Source: Streptomyces phage Forthebois (lineage: Viruses; Preplasmiviricota; Tectiliviricetes; Kalamavirales). Taken from it: a stretch of DNA of 18,251 bases. Below, piece by piece: positions 10,670-18,112 of the stretch. The DNA lies in NCBI RefSeq assembly GCF_004800045.1, contig NC_055059.1. One strand, 5' to 3'. Each line of letters begins with the position of its first letter. Positions within the stretch are counted from its first letter, which is position 1. Made by a program: the position numbers and the translations under genes. Under the pieces are notes generated by a model, which had not been told where the DNA came from, made no database searches, and saw only the letters and a list, made by a program, of their open reading frames with translations.

Positions 10670-11386
10670 ATGGCCGGTGGAAAGCAGTCCAGGAAGCCAC
10701 AGAACGGCGCGTACACGAACCAGGCCGGTACGGCTGGCTCATACGGTGAAGCGCCGGAATTCGGCCAGCCTGACACCGCGTACGCCGCGCCGGACATTCA
10801 CCGCGACGCCCCGTATAACGATGAGTTCGGATGGGGGCCGAAGACTCGTATTAGCGTTGAGAATACTCCCGACGCTATGCGCGAATTTGCGGCCCCCGTC
10901 CGTGACTTCCGAGTGAATCCGACACACCAATACGACTTCTATCGTCAGCGTGACGCAGACGAAAAGCAGCGTGAAAGTGTGACGGAACAAGACGGAAATG
11001 GGTGGAACGAACCGACTAAGGATCATTACAAGATTGGTCCTGATCCTCGGTGGAATCCCCCTGCCGAAACGCGTGTGACTGAGCAACTGTCACCGCGTAG
11101 GTATTCGTTCACTCGCCCCTTTGATCAGCTCGCAAAGGGTAACGGTGCGCGTCAATTTAACGGCCAGCATTTCTCAATGGCAGATCACCGGAGGGATTAC
11201 CCGATTCTGGGGATTCGTCCGTGGTCGCAGCACCGGAATACATACCGGGTGGACCCTGCCCCGTGGGATGCCGAAATGTACGACGTTCCGCCACAGTCCA
11301 CTATGGGCGCGGTGAATAACGGACGTATTCAGGCCGTAGACATTCCCGGTGATTCCGGTAATCGTTCGTTCAGGCTGGGAGGCTAA
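10670..11386 (+). CDS. Hypothetical structural protein, 238 aa
   Basis: Soluble, polar and rich in Pro, Asp, Arg, Tyr and Trp, with no hydrophobic helix. The N-terminal ~45 residues look disordered (GGKQSRKPQNGAYTNQAG). Recurrent short patterns such as RDAPYNDEFGWGP, DPRWNPP and DPAPWDAEMYDVPP suggest an extended protein making many small contacts, as cementing or tape-like capsid proteins do. It lies between two small membrane proteins in the virion block. Function inferred from context only; no family recognised. Confidence 0.75.
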   Translation: MAGGKQSRKPQNGAYTNQAGTAGSYGEAPEFGQPDTAYAAPDIHRDAPYNDEFGWGPKTRISVENTPDAMREFAAPVRDFRVNPTHQYDFYRQRDADEKQRESVTEQDGNGWNEPTKDHYKIGPDPRWNPPAETRVTEQLSPRRYSFTRPFDQLAKGNGARQFNGQHFSMADHRRDYPILGIRPWSQHRNTYRVDPAPWDAEMYDVPPQSTMGAVNNGRIQAVDIPGDSGNRSFRLGG

Positions 11387-11389
11387 CAA

Positions 11390-12106
11390 ATGGCTTCCAG
11401 TATCGATTTCGGAAAGCAGGTCGGACCGCTCCCGCTCGGCGCATGGATTGTCGTTGTGGCGGGAGGTCTCGGCATCGCGGTTTATACGCGTAAGAGTGGT
11501 ACGGGTCAGGAACCGGAAATCGTCGAAGATACGTCCGGTGATCCGGGCGTAGGTGAGGGTGGAATTCCGGGCGGGTTTATTCCGGTAAATCCTCCCGCCC
11601 CCGGTACTGACAAAATCACTTACGAATCAAATGAGGCGTGGGGTCAAGCGGCCGTTACGTATCTCATTGCGCAGGGATATAACTCGGGGCTTGCGAGTAG
11701 TGCAATTACTAAGGCTCTCGCGGGTGGTGTAGACATCGACGGAAACAAGATGTCAATTCAGGAATGGTCCCTTTGGAGTTTGGCTCTGGCCAAGCTGGGA
11801 TCTCCCCCGTATCCCGTAAACGTAGCTCCGCCCACATCGGTTCCCGGACCGGTGGACACCGGACCCCCGCCAAGTAATGGCGGAGGAACTACGCCGAAGC
11901 CTCCGAGCAATACGGTTCCGGCGCATTGGGTGGAAGTGGCTAAGCGCGGTGACACGATTTCGTCTATCGCTGCGAAGCACAATAAGGGCTGGAAGGAAAC
12001 ATGGGATTTCAATCTCAAGTATCGTTCCGCCGCAACTCGCGCAATTCTAAAGGCCCGTGGCCCAAATCTGATTTACGCGGGCACAACCATTTGGGTTCCC
12101 AAGTAG
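11390..12106 (+). CDS. Membrane-anchored LysM protein, 238 aa
   Basis: An N-terminal helix (PLGAWIVVVAGGLGIAVYT, residues ~14-32) anchors the protein. An acidic/Gly-Pro linker follows, then a ~65-residue helical domain (AWGQAAVTYLIAQGYNSGLASS ... SLALAKLGSPP) of a type I know from actinophage virion proteins. A Pro-rich spacer leads to a C-terminal LysM-like module (about 180-238: VEVAKRGDTISSIAAKHN ... NLIYAGTTIWVPK). LysM binds GlcNAc in peptidoglycan. It probably tethers virion membrane to cell wall during entry. GGGAGG lies seven bases before the ATG. Confidence 0.85.
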   Translation: MASSIDFGKQVGPLPLGAWIVVVAGGLGIAVYTRKSGTGQEPEIVEDTSGDPGVGEGGIPGGFIPVNPPAPGTDKITYESNEAWGQAAVTYLIAQGYNSGLASSAITKALAGGVDIDGNKMSIQEWSLWSLALAKLGSPPYPVNVAPPTSVPGPVDTGPPPSNGGGTTPKPPSNTVPAHWVEVAKRGDTISSIAAKHNKGWKETWDFNLKYRSAATRAILKARGPNLIYAGTTIWVPK

Positions 12107-12122
12107 TAAGGAATACGAGGCA

Positions 12123-12293
12123 ATGAATAACGAACCGCAGGCTTACACGCAGGAAATCACTTACGCGGAATTCCAGGCTGTCGCTAAGCAGGTCGCGGAA
12201 ATTCACGCGTTCCTGTCTGGCATTGCTAACGCTCTCAAGTCTCCGATGCTCGCCGCAATGCTCCCGCCGCAGATGCGCGATCTACTCAAGTAA
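12123..12293 (+). CDS. Small helical protein, 56 aa
   Basis: Soluble protein MNNEPQAYTQ..., with a helix (YAEFQAVAKQVAEIHAFLSGIANAL) and a second short segment PMLAAMLPPQMRDLLK. The helix has heptad-like spacing and may oligomerise or bind a partner. AAGGAATACGAGG precedes the ATG. It sits between the LysM protein and the lytic transglycosylase. No family recognised. Confidence 0.75.
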   Translation: MNNEPQAYTQEITYAEFQAVAKQVAEIHAFLSGIANALKSPMLAAMLPPQMRDLLK

Positions 12294-12304
12294 GGTTTTT
12301 CCTA

Positions 12305-12973
12305 ATGGCTCTCTCGGATGCTCAGATTGCCGGGGCTGCAAAGGCGGCCGGATTCTCCGGTTCGAATCTTGCTAAAGCTGTGGCAATTGCTCTGGCAGAG
12401 TCGGGCGGAAATCCTAATGCGCACAATGCAGTACCGCCGGATAACTCCTATGGACTCTGGCAAATCAATATGCTGGGGTCCATGGGACCGGCAAGACGAA
12501 AGCAATTTGGGTTGAAGAGTAATGACGATCTCTTCAACCCGACTACAAATGCTAAGGCTGCATATGCGATCTCGAATGGCGGAAAGAATTTCGGCCCGTG
12601 GACCACGTACACAAGCGGTGCTTACCTCCGCTATATGTCTCGTGCCAACAAAGCTGCGGGTAATCCTGATTCGTCGGTACCTGGTTCGTCAAATGGCGGA
12701 GTGGAACAAGCCGGATTGACGGACGTATTTTCTTGGCCCGGTGAAATTATGGATTTCTTCGAATTCATAACCGATCCGAATACGTGGCTTAGGGCTGGAA
12801 TGATTATTGGTGGGGCGGTTCTGGTAGGCGTCACACTGGTTCAGATTTCCGGCGCAGGAAGTCAAATTGGCCAAGCTGCAAATGCGGCGGTTGATTTCGT
12901 ACCCGGCGGCGGCGCAATTAAAAAGGCTGCCAAAGCCGGTGGCGCTGCCAAAGCTGCAAAGGCGGTGAGCTAA
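12305..12973 (+). CDS. Membrane-anchored lytic transglycosylase
   Basis: Residues ~1-112 form a lysozyme-like/SLT domain: AIALAESGGNPNAHN with catalytic Glu32, SYGLWQINM, DDLFNPTTNAKAAYAIS and FGPWTTYTSGAY. It cleaves the glycan strand between MurNAc and GlcNAc. Residues ~136-185 (DVFSWPGEIMDFFEF...WLRAG) are an anchor module shared with the M23 peptidase at 13624-14304 and include a hydrophobic helix (GMIIGGAVLVGVTLVQI). The tail is Ala/Lys-rich. PRD1 also carries a membrane-associated transglycosylase (P7) for genome entry. The ATG has AAGG nine bases upstream; its stop overlaps the next start as TAATG. Confidence 0.92.
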   Translation: MALSDAQIAGAAKAAGFSGSNLAKAVAIALAESGGNPNAHNAVPPDNSYGLWQINMLGSMGPARRKQFGLKSNDDLFNPTTNAKAAYAISNGGKNFGPWTTYTSGAYLRYMSRANKAAGNPDSSVPGSSNGGVEQAGLTDVFSWPGEIMDFFEFITDPNTWLRAGMIIGGAVLVGVTLVQISGAGSQIGQAANAAVDFVPGGGAIKKAAKAGGAAKAAKAVS

Positions 12974-13212
12974 TGGATACGACAAGTTCCACGGTTGCGG
13001 CCGTGCTTATCGTCACCGTCGGACAATGGGCAAAGAAAGACGGAACAGTTTCCATCAAGCTAGTCGTTGGAATGATGGTGCTGGTTCTCATGCTTTCCAT
13101 GCTGAGTTCGGCTAACGAAAAGCTCGCAAAGCAATTCGCAACATTGATCCTTGTCGGGGCAGTCTTCACTTATTTCGTCCCGATCACAAAGAAATTGGGG
13201 CTGACAAAGTGA
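12973..13212 (+). CDS. Two-helix membrane protein, 79 aa
   Basis: Three hydrophobic stretches are visible: a weak one (TVAAVLIVTVG, residues ~7-17), a strong one (IKLVVGMMVLVLMLSML, ~28-44) and another (FATLILVGAVFTYFVPI, ~55-71), separated by polar turns with lysines. Coupled at both ends: TAATG with the transglycosylase and GTGA with the next gene. A virion membrane protein or a holin are both possible; placement between two wall hydrolases does not settle it. Confidence 0.75.
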   Translation: MDTTSSTVAAVLIVTVGQWAKKDGTVSIKLVVGMMVLVLMLSMLSSANEKLAKQFATLILVGAVFTYFVPITKKLGLTK

Positions 13213-13358
13213 AGGGCGACGACGTTATTAAGGTCCTCATGGGAATTATCGCGGTAGCTCTCGTTACCACGATTGTCATGAGGCCGAACAGTGCCACGGT
13301 AATTAAGGCGGCGGGTTCCGCATTTAGCGGCTCACTTAGGGCGGCGATGGGCAAGTGA
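13209..13358 (+). CDS. Small membrane protein, 49 aa (paralogue B)
   Basis: MKGDDVIKVLMGIIAVALVTTIVMRP followed by VIKAAGSAFSGSLRAAMGK, with an N-terminal hydrophobic helix. It is a gap-free duplicate of the protein at 10512-10661 (34 of 49 residues identical). Start GTG inside GTGA at the previous stop; its own stop again overlaps the next GTG as GTGA. Both copies directly follow a multi-helix membrane protein gene, suggesting that a small cassette was duplicated or that each copy partners its neighbour. Confidence 0.85.
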   Translation: MKGDDVIKVLMGIIAVALVTTIVMRPNSATVIKAAGSAFSGSLRAAMGK

Positions 13359-13621
13359 AAATCACTACGCTAAACGTCGTAATGTTTGGGGTCGGCGGCA
13401 TCCTGGTTTATTCAGGAATCAAGGCTTATAACCCCAAGGATGTAATTCTTTGGGGGTTGGGCGGTAAGAAACCAAAGCCGTTCAATACAAAGAAGTCTGG
13501 TGACTGGGAAGATAACTTGGGTCCGAATGAGGACAATCCCGATCCGGGTCAAAGGTATCCCGGTGATAAGGGATTGCCTGATGAGAACGGCCCCAAGGTT
13601 CCCGCAACGTATCCGGCGTAA
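13355..13621 (+). CDS. Membrane-anchored acidic Pro-rich protein, 88 aa
   Basis: One N-terminal hydrophobic helix (LNVVMFGVGGILVYSGI, residues ~5-21), a short segment (PKDVILWGLGGKKPKPF), and a disordered acidic tail rich in Asp, Asn, Pro and Gly (NLGPNEDNPDPGQRYPGD...). The disordered tail may reach through the capsid or bind a partner. GTG start coupled by GTGA; ends two bases before the M23 peptidase start. No family recognised. Confidence 0.75.
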   Translation: MKITTLNVVMFGVGGILVYSGIKAYNPKDVILWGLGGKKPKPFNTKKSGDWEDNLGPNEDNPDPGQRYPGDKGLPDENGPKVPATYPA

Positions 13622-13623
13622 TC

Positions 13624-14304
13624 ATGGCGGATATGATCTGGCCTACAATCTGTAAGACGATTTCCCAGCCGTACGGCAAAAAGAATTCGCGGTATGTGTC
13701 GGGATATCACACGGGACTTGACATTGCGTGCATCAATGGCTCACCCATTCGCGCGGCACATGATGGAACAGTTACCGGGGCAGGTTGGAACGGACCATAC
13801 GGAAAGCAAGTCAAGATTAAGCGCGGGGATATCGAAACTTGGTATAACCATCTTTCGACTATCCGGGTGAGTAAGGGCGACAACGTAAGTCAGGGAAAGA
13901 TTATCGGATTGGAAGGGACGACCGGTCAAAGTACCGGCCCCCATCTGCATTTCGAGGTACGGCTAAACGGTAAGGACGTCGACCCAATGCCGTATCTCGA
14001 TGGCAGTAAAATCATTACCGCGAGTGATGCAACACAAGCCGGAATCGGTGACGTGTTTTCATTCCCTGGCAAGATAATCGATTTCTTCGAATGGCTCGGC
14101 GATAGTAAGAACTGGTATCGCATCGGACTTGTATTCGGCGGATCAATTCTTATTTGGATAACCATTGTCGGAATCGGCAAGGCCAAGGTTGGCGGGTTGC
14201 TCGGAAGTGGTGCGCAAAATGCAGGGCAGAACGCGGCGCAAGCCGTGAAATCGGTTGGAAAGAAGGTGGCAAGTAGTGCCAAGACCGGAAGCGCTGGGAA
14301 GTAG
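13624..14304 (+). CDS. Membrane-anchored M23 metallopeptidase
   Basis: Residues ~15-125 form an M23/LytM peptidase domain. The zinc ligands are H29 and D33 (YHTGLD) and H109 of GPHLHFEV, with the catalytic His at 76 or 107. It cuts peptide cross-links in peptidoglycan. Residues 139-187 repeat the anchor module of the transglycosylase (DVFSFPGKIIDFFEW...WYRIG) with a hydrophobic helix (LVFGGSILIWITIVGIG), then a Gln/Ala/Lys-rich tail. The two enzymes would attack glycan and peptide from the same virion membrane. No independent ribosome-binding site is obvious, so coupling to the upstream gene is likely. Confidence 0.92.
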   Translation: MADMIWPTICKTISQPYGKKNSRYVSGYHTGLDIACINGSPIRAAHDGTVTGAGWNGPYGKQVKIKRGDIETWYNHLSTIRVSKGDNVSQGKIIGLEGTTGQSTGPHLHFEVRLNGKDVDPMPYLDGSKIITASDATQAGIGDVFSFPGKIIDFFEWLGDSKNWYRIGLVFGGSILIWITIVGIGKAKVGGLLGSGAQNAGQNAAQAVKSVGKKVASSAKTGSAGK

Positions 14305-14557
14305 TTCCCTAGCGATATCTCAGTCAGTTATTGCGTTTACCGCTTTCCTTCCGAATTTCGTTGAAATCGGACGTTCGGATAAGGACGCGATTGCGGGGGA
14401 AGTTCGTCTAGGCGAATCTGCCGCCGTTGTAATCGCGCTAAGTATCGGCGCACTGCTTTCATGGTTGAACGGGGATAAGACTCCATTCCTTATCTCGGCA
14501 ATCATGGCATTTGTTCTCATCGCAATGTATGAAACCGCATTGCGGAAGGAGGTCTAA
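14276..14557 (+). CDS. Multi-helix membrane protein, 93 aa
   Basis: Three hydrophobic stretches (residues ~12-28 SLAISQSVIAFTAFLPNF region; ~47-64 AAVVIALSIGALLSWL; ~69-87 FLISAIMAFVLIAMY) and a short basic/acidic end. The GTG at 14276 is chosen because AAGGTGG lies about seven bases upstream; it overlaps the peptidase gene by 29 bases. A TTG at 14255 is possible but lacks a site. The length, helix count and location fit either a holin or a virion membrane protein. Confidence 0.65.
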   Translation: MPRPEALGSSSLAISQSVIAFTAFLPNFVEIGRSDKDAIAGEVRLGESAAVVIALSIGALLSWLNGDKTPFLISAIMAFVLIAMYETALRKEV

Positions 14558-14559
14558 CA

Positions 14560-15156
14560 ATGGGTGTCAATCCGTTCGTGGGCGGGTCATACAGGCAGCG
14601 TAAGGGTATGCAAACGCCCGTAGACCGGCCTGACAGGGTCAAGCCGGTACCCGACAGCATTGAGGGTCCGAACTTCCCTTACAGGGGCGCTGAAACGCAC
14701 GGCGTAGACCAGGGTCCGGGTAATCCGGATGAGTATTACGAAAATGAAACTTGGGACGACGGCGCAAGCGCTACGGAAATGGGTTACCTCCCTGACGATA
14801 AAATCGAGGAACCGGTACCCGTTCGCATTGTTTCGGCCACGGGGAAGGAACGGCGAGACTGGCGAGCCACGCGCGTTGTCGTGACTGATCAGGCGCAGAT
14901 GATTCTAGGTCGTCATGACAAGAGACTCCGAACTGTCATCACCGTTCATCCATTCGCAGCCGATGAAACGACCGCGAATACGAATCCCATTTACATTGGG
15001 AATGATGCTGGTCTGCGTCAATACACTGGATATCGCATCGGGGCCGGAACTACCTTTGACACTCTCATGTCTACAGAAGATGTCTGGGCAATCGCCCCTG
15101 TGGGAACCAGTGTTGAGGTCTCCGTCATCACTGAATTCGGAGTCGAAATCCGATGA
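14560..15156 (+). CDS. Putative capsid-surface or vertex protein, 198 aa
   Basis: The N-terminal ~75 residues are disordered, Pro/Gly/Asp-rich (NPFVGGSYRQRKGMQTPVDR). The C-terminal ~100 residues are beta-rich (PVRIVSA, NPIYIGNDAGLRQYTGYRIG, DVWAIAPVGTSVEVSVITEF). From memory, similar domains with 'YIGND..TGYRIGAG..F' segments occur in decoration or fibre-associated proteins of tailed actinophages. A tether plus compact beta domain fits a vertex or decoration protein; PRD1 P31/P5-type roles are conceivable. AAGGAGG gives a strong start. Confidence 0.75.
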   Translation: MGVNPFVGGSYRQRKGMQTPVDRPDRVKPVPDSIEGPNFPYRGAETHGVDQGPGNPDEYYENETWDDGASATEMGYLPDDKIEEPVPVRIVSATGKERRDWRATRVVVTDQAQMILGRHDKRLRTVITVHPFAADETTANTNPIYIGNDAGLRQYTGYRIGAGTTFDTLMSTEDVWAIAPVGTSVEVSVITEFGVEIR

Positions 15157-15491
15157 ACTATCCGCTACTCGAATACGTCCAAGCAACGGCGGACGCGAAC
15201 GGGCGCGCGATAGCTTCAACCGGGCCGCATAAGTTCGGCGAAAGCTGGACAGTTACCAGTCTGAATACGACAACAAATTCTGTTGCCGAAAGTCAGTTGA
15301 GGGTATATCGCGGTGTCGAATCAGATAGTGCAATTGTTGCTAGCTCGTATTCGGGTAATCAGGATTCGGCGGGCGGCTCGGAAATCAAGGTTCCTGCGCA
15401 AGACAAGTTGGTTTTTGTTTGGACTGGCGCTGATCCTGGCGCTCAATGTACTTGCCGCATCGAAGGCGAATTGATTTCAAGGAGGATGTAA
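15153..15491 (+). CDS. Beta-rich surface protein, 112 aa
   Basis: Strand-rich (RAIASTGPHKFGESWTVTSL, SQLRVYRGV, KLVFVWTGADPG, CRIEGELISRR), no hydrophobic helix, size near that of PRD1 penton protein P31 (126 residues). The pattern resembles small jelly-roll or Ig-like virion proteins. The ATG overlaps the previous stop (ATGA). Directly upstream of the receptor-binding protein, so a penton or spike-base role is plausible but not shown. Confidence 0.7.
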   Translation: MNYPLLEYVQATADANGRAIASTGPHKFGESWTVTSLNTTTNSVAESQLRVYRGVESDSAIVASSYSGNQDSAGGSEIKVPAQDKLVFVWTGADPGAQCTCRIEGELISRRM

Positions 15492-15492
15492 C

Positions 15493-16752
15493 GTGGAATT
15501 CGGAAATCCTATTGTGGGCGGAGAGGACCTAATTCGCACGGCGATTAAGTCCCCCGATTTCAATACGGACCCCGAATCAGGAAACGTCACGGGTTGGCGC
15601 ATTGCCCGTGACGGTTCCGCCACGTTCTATAACCTCACAATCGGTTCCGCTGATTTCAATATTGACGAAAACGGCAACGCGGTATTTCAAAGCGTCACCG
15701 CAAATGACATCACACTCGATGGTGAAAACCTAGAAAGTGTGCTAGCGGAAAAGGCTTTGGGAACTCTCGCCATTGTGACACTCAGCGGAGATACTGCCGG
15801 ATATAACGGAACGTCATTGTTGTTTGGTCGCATCGTAATTCCCAATTTCGATGGGACTAGGCAATATGCAATTGGCGGATCTGGCGTCCACTTTGATAAG
15901 CAAGCCGTGACGGGATTCACGCGTCTAACCATTCGCGCGTATCTCGCATGGGACACTCCTGCAACAACGGCTAGCACACAACTAGTGGAATATCAATATC
16001 TTTCTGATAGTGCGTCAGGTTCGGACTGGATTGTTTCATTCCGACATCTATTCCAAGATTCTTCCCCCGCAGGAACTGACGCACATATCGCTTGGTATTT
16101 CACAACCAACGTAAACAACACTGCGGGTTTGCGTTGTTCCGGATATGACAGCGGTGGCGGTACCCCTGGTTCTCGTATCTATGCGGAAGATGCGGGAGAC
16201 ATTGTCACCTATACCGATTTCAATATGGGTGGCGGAGGCGGTACACCTGTGCAGTCTTACACCAAAACTTATGCCGCAAATGAAAGTGCGTCGTATCAGC
16301 AGGATGGTTCTAACAGGGGAATTGCTGATTGTTACCAAGGTCGATACTCGGCCACGAATGGCAATCAGTATTCGATGATCGGGTTTGATGATGCGCAAAT
16401 TCGATCTGATCTATCCGGTGCGACGATTACCAAGGTTGAGCTTTACCTGAATAACAATCACTTCTATTCGAATTCCGGTGGAAATGCTGTTATCGGTACG
16501 CACAATCAAACGACACTTTCAGGTTCGCATTCAAGTTCACAGATTAACGACAATCTACAACAGACCCATTTCGATCTCGGCCAGGCTAAATGGATCACGA
16601 TTCCGAATAGTATTGGAAACGCACTCCGCGACAATACAGCAAAGGGAATCGCCCTAGGACCGGGGCCGACAACAAGCCAGAGCTATTACGGTTACTTTGC
16701 CGGTAACGGACAATCCGGCGAACCGCAATTGCGAATCACGTACACAAAGTGA
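15493..16752 (+). CDS. Receptor-binding spike protein, 419 aa
   Basis: The N-terminal ~60 residues (GNPIVGGEDLIRTAIKSPDF ... WRIARDGSATFYNLTI) resemble the start of minor tail/receptor-binding proteins of tailed actinophages. A central beta-rich domain (~95-240) follows, then a Gly-rich linker. The C-terminal ~165 residues (GRYSATNGNQYSMIGFDD, LSGATITKVELYLNNNHFYSN, GEPQLRITYT) match a beta-sandwich type common at the tips of such proteins. It probably binds the host surface. The GTG start is set by AAGGAGG upstream. Homology to tailed-phage proteins suggests exchange of adsorption modules between unrelated phages. Confidence 0.8.
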   Translation: MEFGNPIVGGEDLIRTAIKSPDFNTDPESGNVTGWRIARDGSATFYNLTIGSADFNIDENGNAVFQSVTANDITLDGENLESVLAEKALGTLAIVTLSGDTAGYNGTSLLFGRIVIPNFDGTRQYAIGGSGVHFDKQAVTGFTRLTIRAYLAWDTPATTASTQLVEYQYLSDSASGSDWIVSFRHLFQDSSPAGTDAHIAWYFTTNVNNTAGLRCSGYDSGGGTPGSRIYAEDAGDIVTYTDFNMGGGGGTPVQSYTKTYAANESASYQQDGSNRGIADCYQGRYSATNGNQYSMIGFDDAQIRSDLSGATITKVELYLNNNHFYSNSGGNAVIGTHNQTTLSGSHSSSQINDNLQQTHFDLGQAKWITIPNSIGNALRDNTAKGIALGPGPTTSQSYYGYFAGNGQSGEPQLRITYTK

Positions 16753-16762
16753 GGCAGGAATA

Positions 16763-17539
16763 ATGGCTACTCCGCTTACCGCAACTCAGCTAAAGGATGC
16801 TCTGAAAAAGTGGGGCGTTCCATTCAAGGAAGTGTCTGGGTGGACTACGCGCGGACGGGATGCCGCAACCGGCAAGCCATTCGGCCCCGTACACGGCTTT
16901 GTATGGCATCACACGGGGGCTGACACAAAGGATGCGGCGGGGTACGCCGCTGGCACGCTTGCAAAGGGTCTGAGCAACCTTCCGGGGCCGCTCTGCCACA
17001 TCGGTCTAGCGCCGGACGGTACGGCGTATCTGATAAGCATTCACCGCGCGAATCACGCGGGTGGCGGTGATCCGGTCGTTCTGGATAAGGTGATTTCCGA
17101 GAATTACAGTGGAGTTCTTAAACCCACTAAGGGTAATTCGAATGGCGTTGACGGAAACGATCCGTTCTACGGCATGGAAATTATGTACTCCGGTTCACAC
17201 GGGATGACTAACGCGCAGTATTCCAACGCACTCAAGATTTCCGCCGCAATTCTCGACGCGCACGGCTGGTCTGAAAAGTCAGTTATCGCGCATGGTGAAT
17301 GGTCGTCGGATAAGTGGGACCCCGGTTATGCGCCGGGAAAGATGATGGATATGAACGCGGTTCGAAATGACATCGCGGATGTTCTCGCTAAGCGCGATAA
17401 GAATGCGGATGGTGACACCGTGGATAGTGGCGAACCGAATGCTCCCACAACTCCCCCGGCCACAACGGCCAAGACTTATACGGTAAAGACTGGTGACACC
17501 ATTGTCTTTCCCGGTGGCGGAAAGGTTGTCGTAAAGTGA
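16763..17539 (+). CDS. N-acetylmuramoyl-L-alanine amidase (endolysin)
   Basis: 258 residues with an Amidase_2/PGRP-type domain over about 20-215. FVWHHTG holds the first zinc His (H49/H50), RANHAGGG lies mid-domain, and AHGEW with KWDPG gives the later His and Asp ligands. It hydrolyses the bond between MurNAc and the stem peptide. A Thr/Pro-rich linker leads to a short C-terminal piece (KTYTVKTGDTIVFPGGGKVVVK) resembling a truncated LysM-like start. No membrane helix, unlike the other two hydrolases, so it is best read as the lysin that frees progeny. AGGAA lies just before the ATG at 16763. Confidence 0.92.
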   Translation: MATPLTATQLKDALKKWGVPFKEVSGWTTRGRDAATGKPFGPVHGFVWHHTGADTKDAAGYAAGTLAKGLSNLPGPLCHIGLAPDGTAYLISIHRANHAGGGDPVVLDKVISENYSGVLKPTKGNSNGVDGNDPFYGMEIMYSGSHGMTNAQYSNALKISAAILDAHGWSEKSVIAHGEWSSDKWDPGYAPGKMMDMNAVRNDIADVLAKRDKNADGDTVDSGEPNAPTTPPATTAKTYTVKTGDTIVFPGGGKVVVK

Positions 17540-17871
17540 CGCTTATCGAATACCGGCCCAAGGGTACTATTTGGGCCGAAAAGATTACGGAAGATGCGCG
17601 GATCGTAACCGTTCTCGGACCGCTCGATGTAACTGCCGGGGATTACCTGATTCACACTCACGAGGGTGTGAAGGTGGTTAACGGTAAGGTATTCGAGAAT
17701 GAATACGTGGCCGTGGAAAGTAAGTCCGAAAAGGATGAATTCCACCCGGCCGGAAAGACTGTTGATGAGGTCGTTTCTTATCTCGATGAAAACCCGGATG
17801 ATGTCGAGCGGGTAATTCAAGAGGAAAGGGACGGCGCTTCCCGAAAGGGAATTCTGTCCTATGCGAAGTGA
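17536..17871 (+). CDS. Hypothetical protein with C-terminal helical motif, 111 aa
   Basis: The N-terminal ~62 residues are beta-rich (IEYRPKGTIWAEKI, GDYLIHTHEGVKVV). The C-terminal ~40 residues form helices (KTVDEVVSYLDENPDDVERV, then IQEERDGASRKGI) of a kind that, from memory, recurs at the C-termini of actinophage virion proteins and resembles small SAP/HeH-like helical modules. GTG start overlaps the amidase stop (GTGA). A structural or lysis-associated role is possible; not determined. Confidence 0.75.
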   Translation: MTLIEYRPKGTIWAEKITEDARIVTVLGPLDVTAGDYLIHTHEGVKVVNGKVFENEYVAVESKSEKDEFHPAGKTVDEVVSYLDENPDDVERVIQEERDGASRKGILSYAK

Positions 17872-18037
17872 CGACGTTTCCATATTGCAACAGCTAATTA
17901 CCGCTGCAAATGGATGGCGGAATACCGCGCTGACAGTAGGTGTAGAAATCATGATGATGACTACACAAATTCATGACCAGACTGTAATTCTAGAATGGGA
18001 TGAAACTAATTCCATCTGGAATATCAGAACTGCATAG
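17861..18037 (+). CDS. Small hypothetical protein, 58 aa
   Basis: The last rightward gene. An amphipathic helix (SILQQLITAANGWRNTA) is followed by a Met-rich stretch and a beta/acidic end (TVILEWDETNSIWNIRTA). AAGGGA lies ~10 bases before the ATG, which overlaps the previous gene by 11 bases. The end of the gene is A/T-richer than its neighbours. No family recognised. Confidence 0.65.
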   Translation: MRSDDVSILQQLITAANGWRNTALTVGVEIMMMTTQIHDQTVILEWDETNSIWNIRTA

Positions 18038-18068
18038 ATTTCCGGATAATTGCCTCGGTCCGGGAAAG

Positions 18069-18105
18069 CGAATACCCCGTCGAATTGGGTCCGGCGGGGT
18101 ATTCG
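18069..18105 (+). terminator. Terminator of the late operon
   Basis: CGAATACCCCG (18069-18079) and CGGGGTATTCG (18095-18105) pair perfectly over 11 bp with a 15-base loop, followed by TATTTCTAATTCT. It lies 31 bases after the last stop codon and just inside the right ITR, so late transcription ends before the genome terminus. Confidence 0.85.
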
Positions 18106-18112
18106 TATTTCT

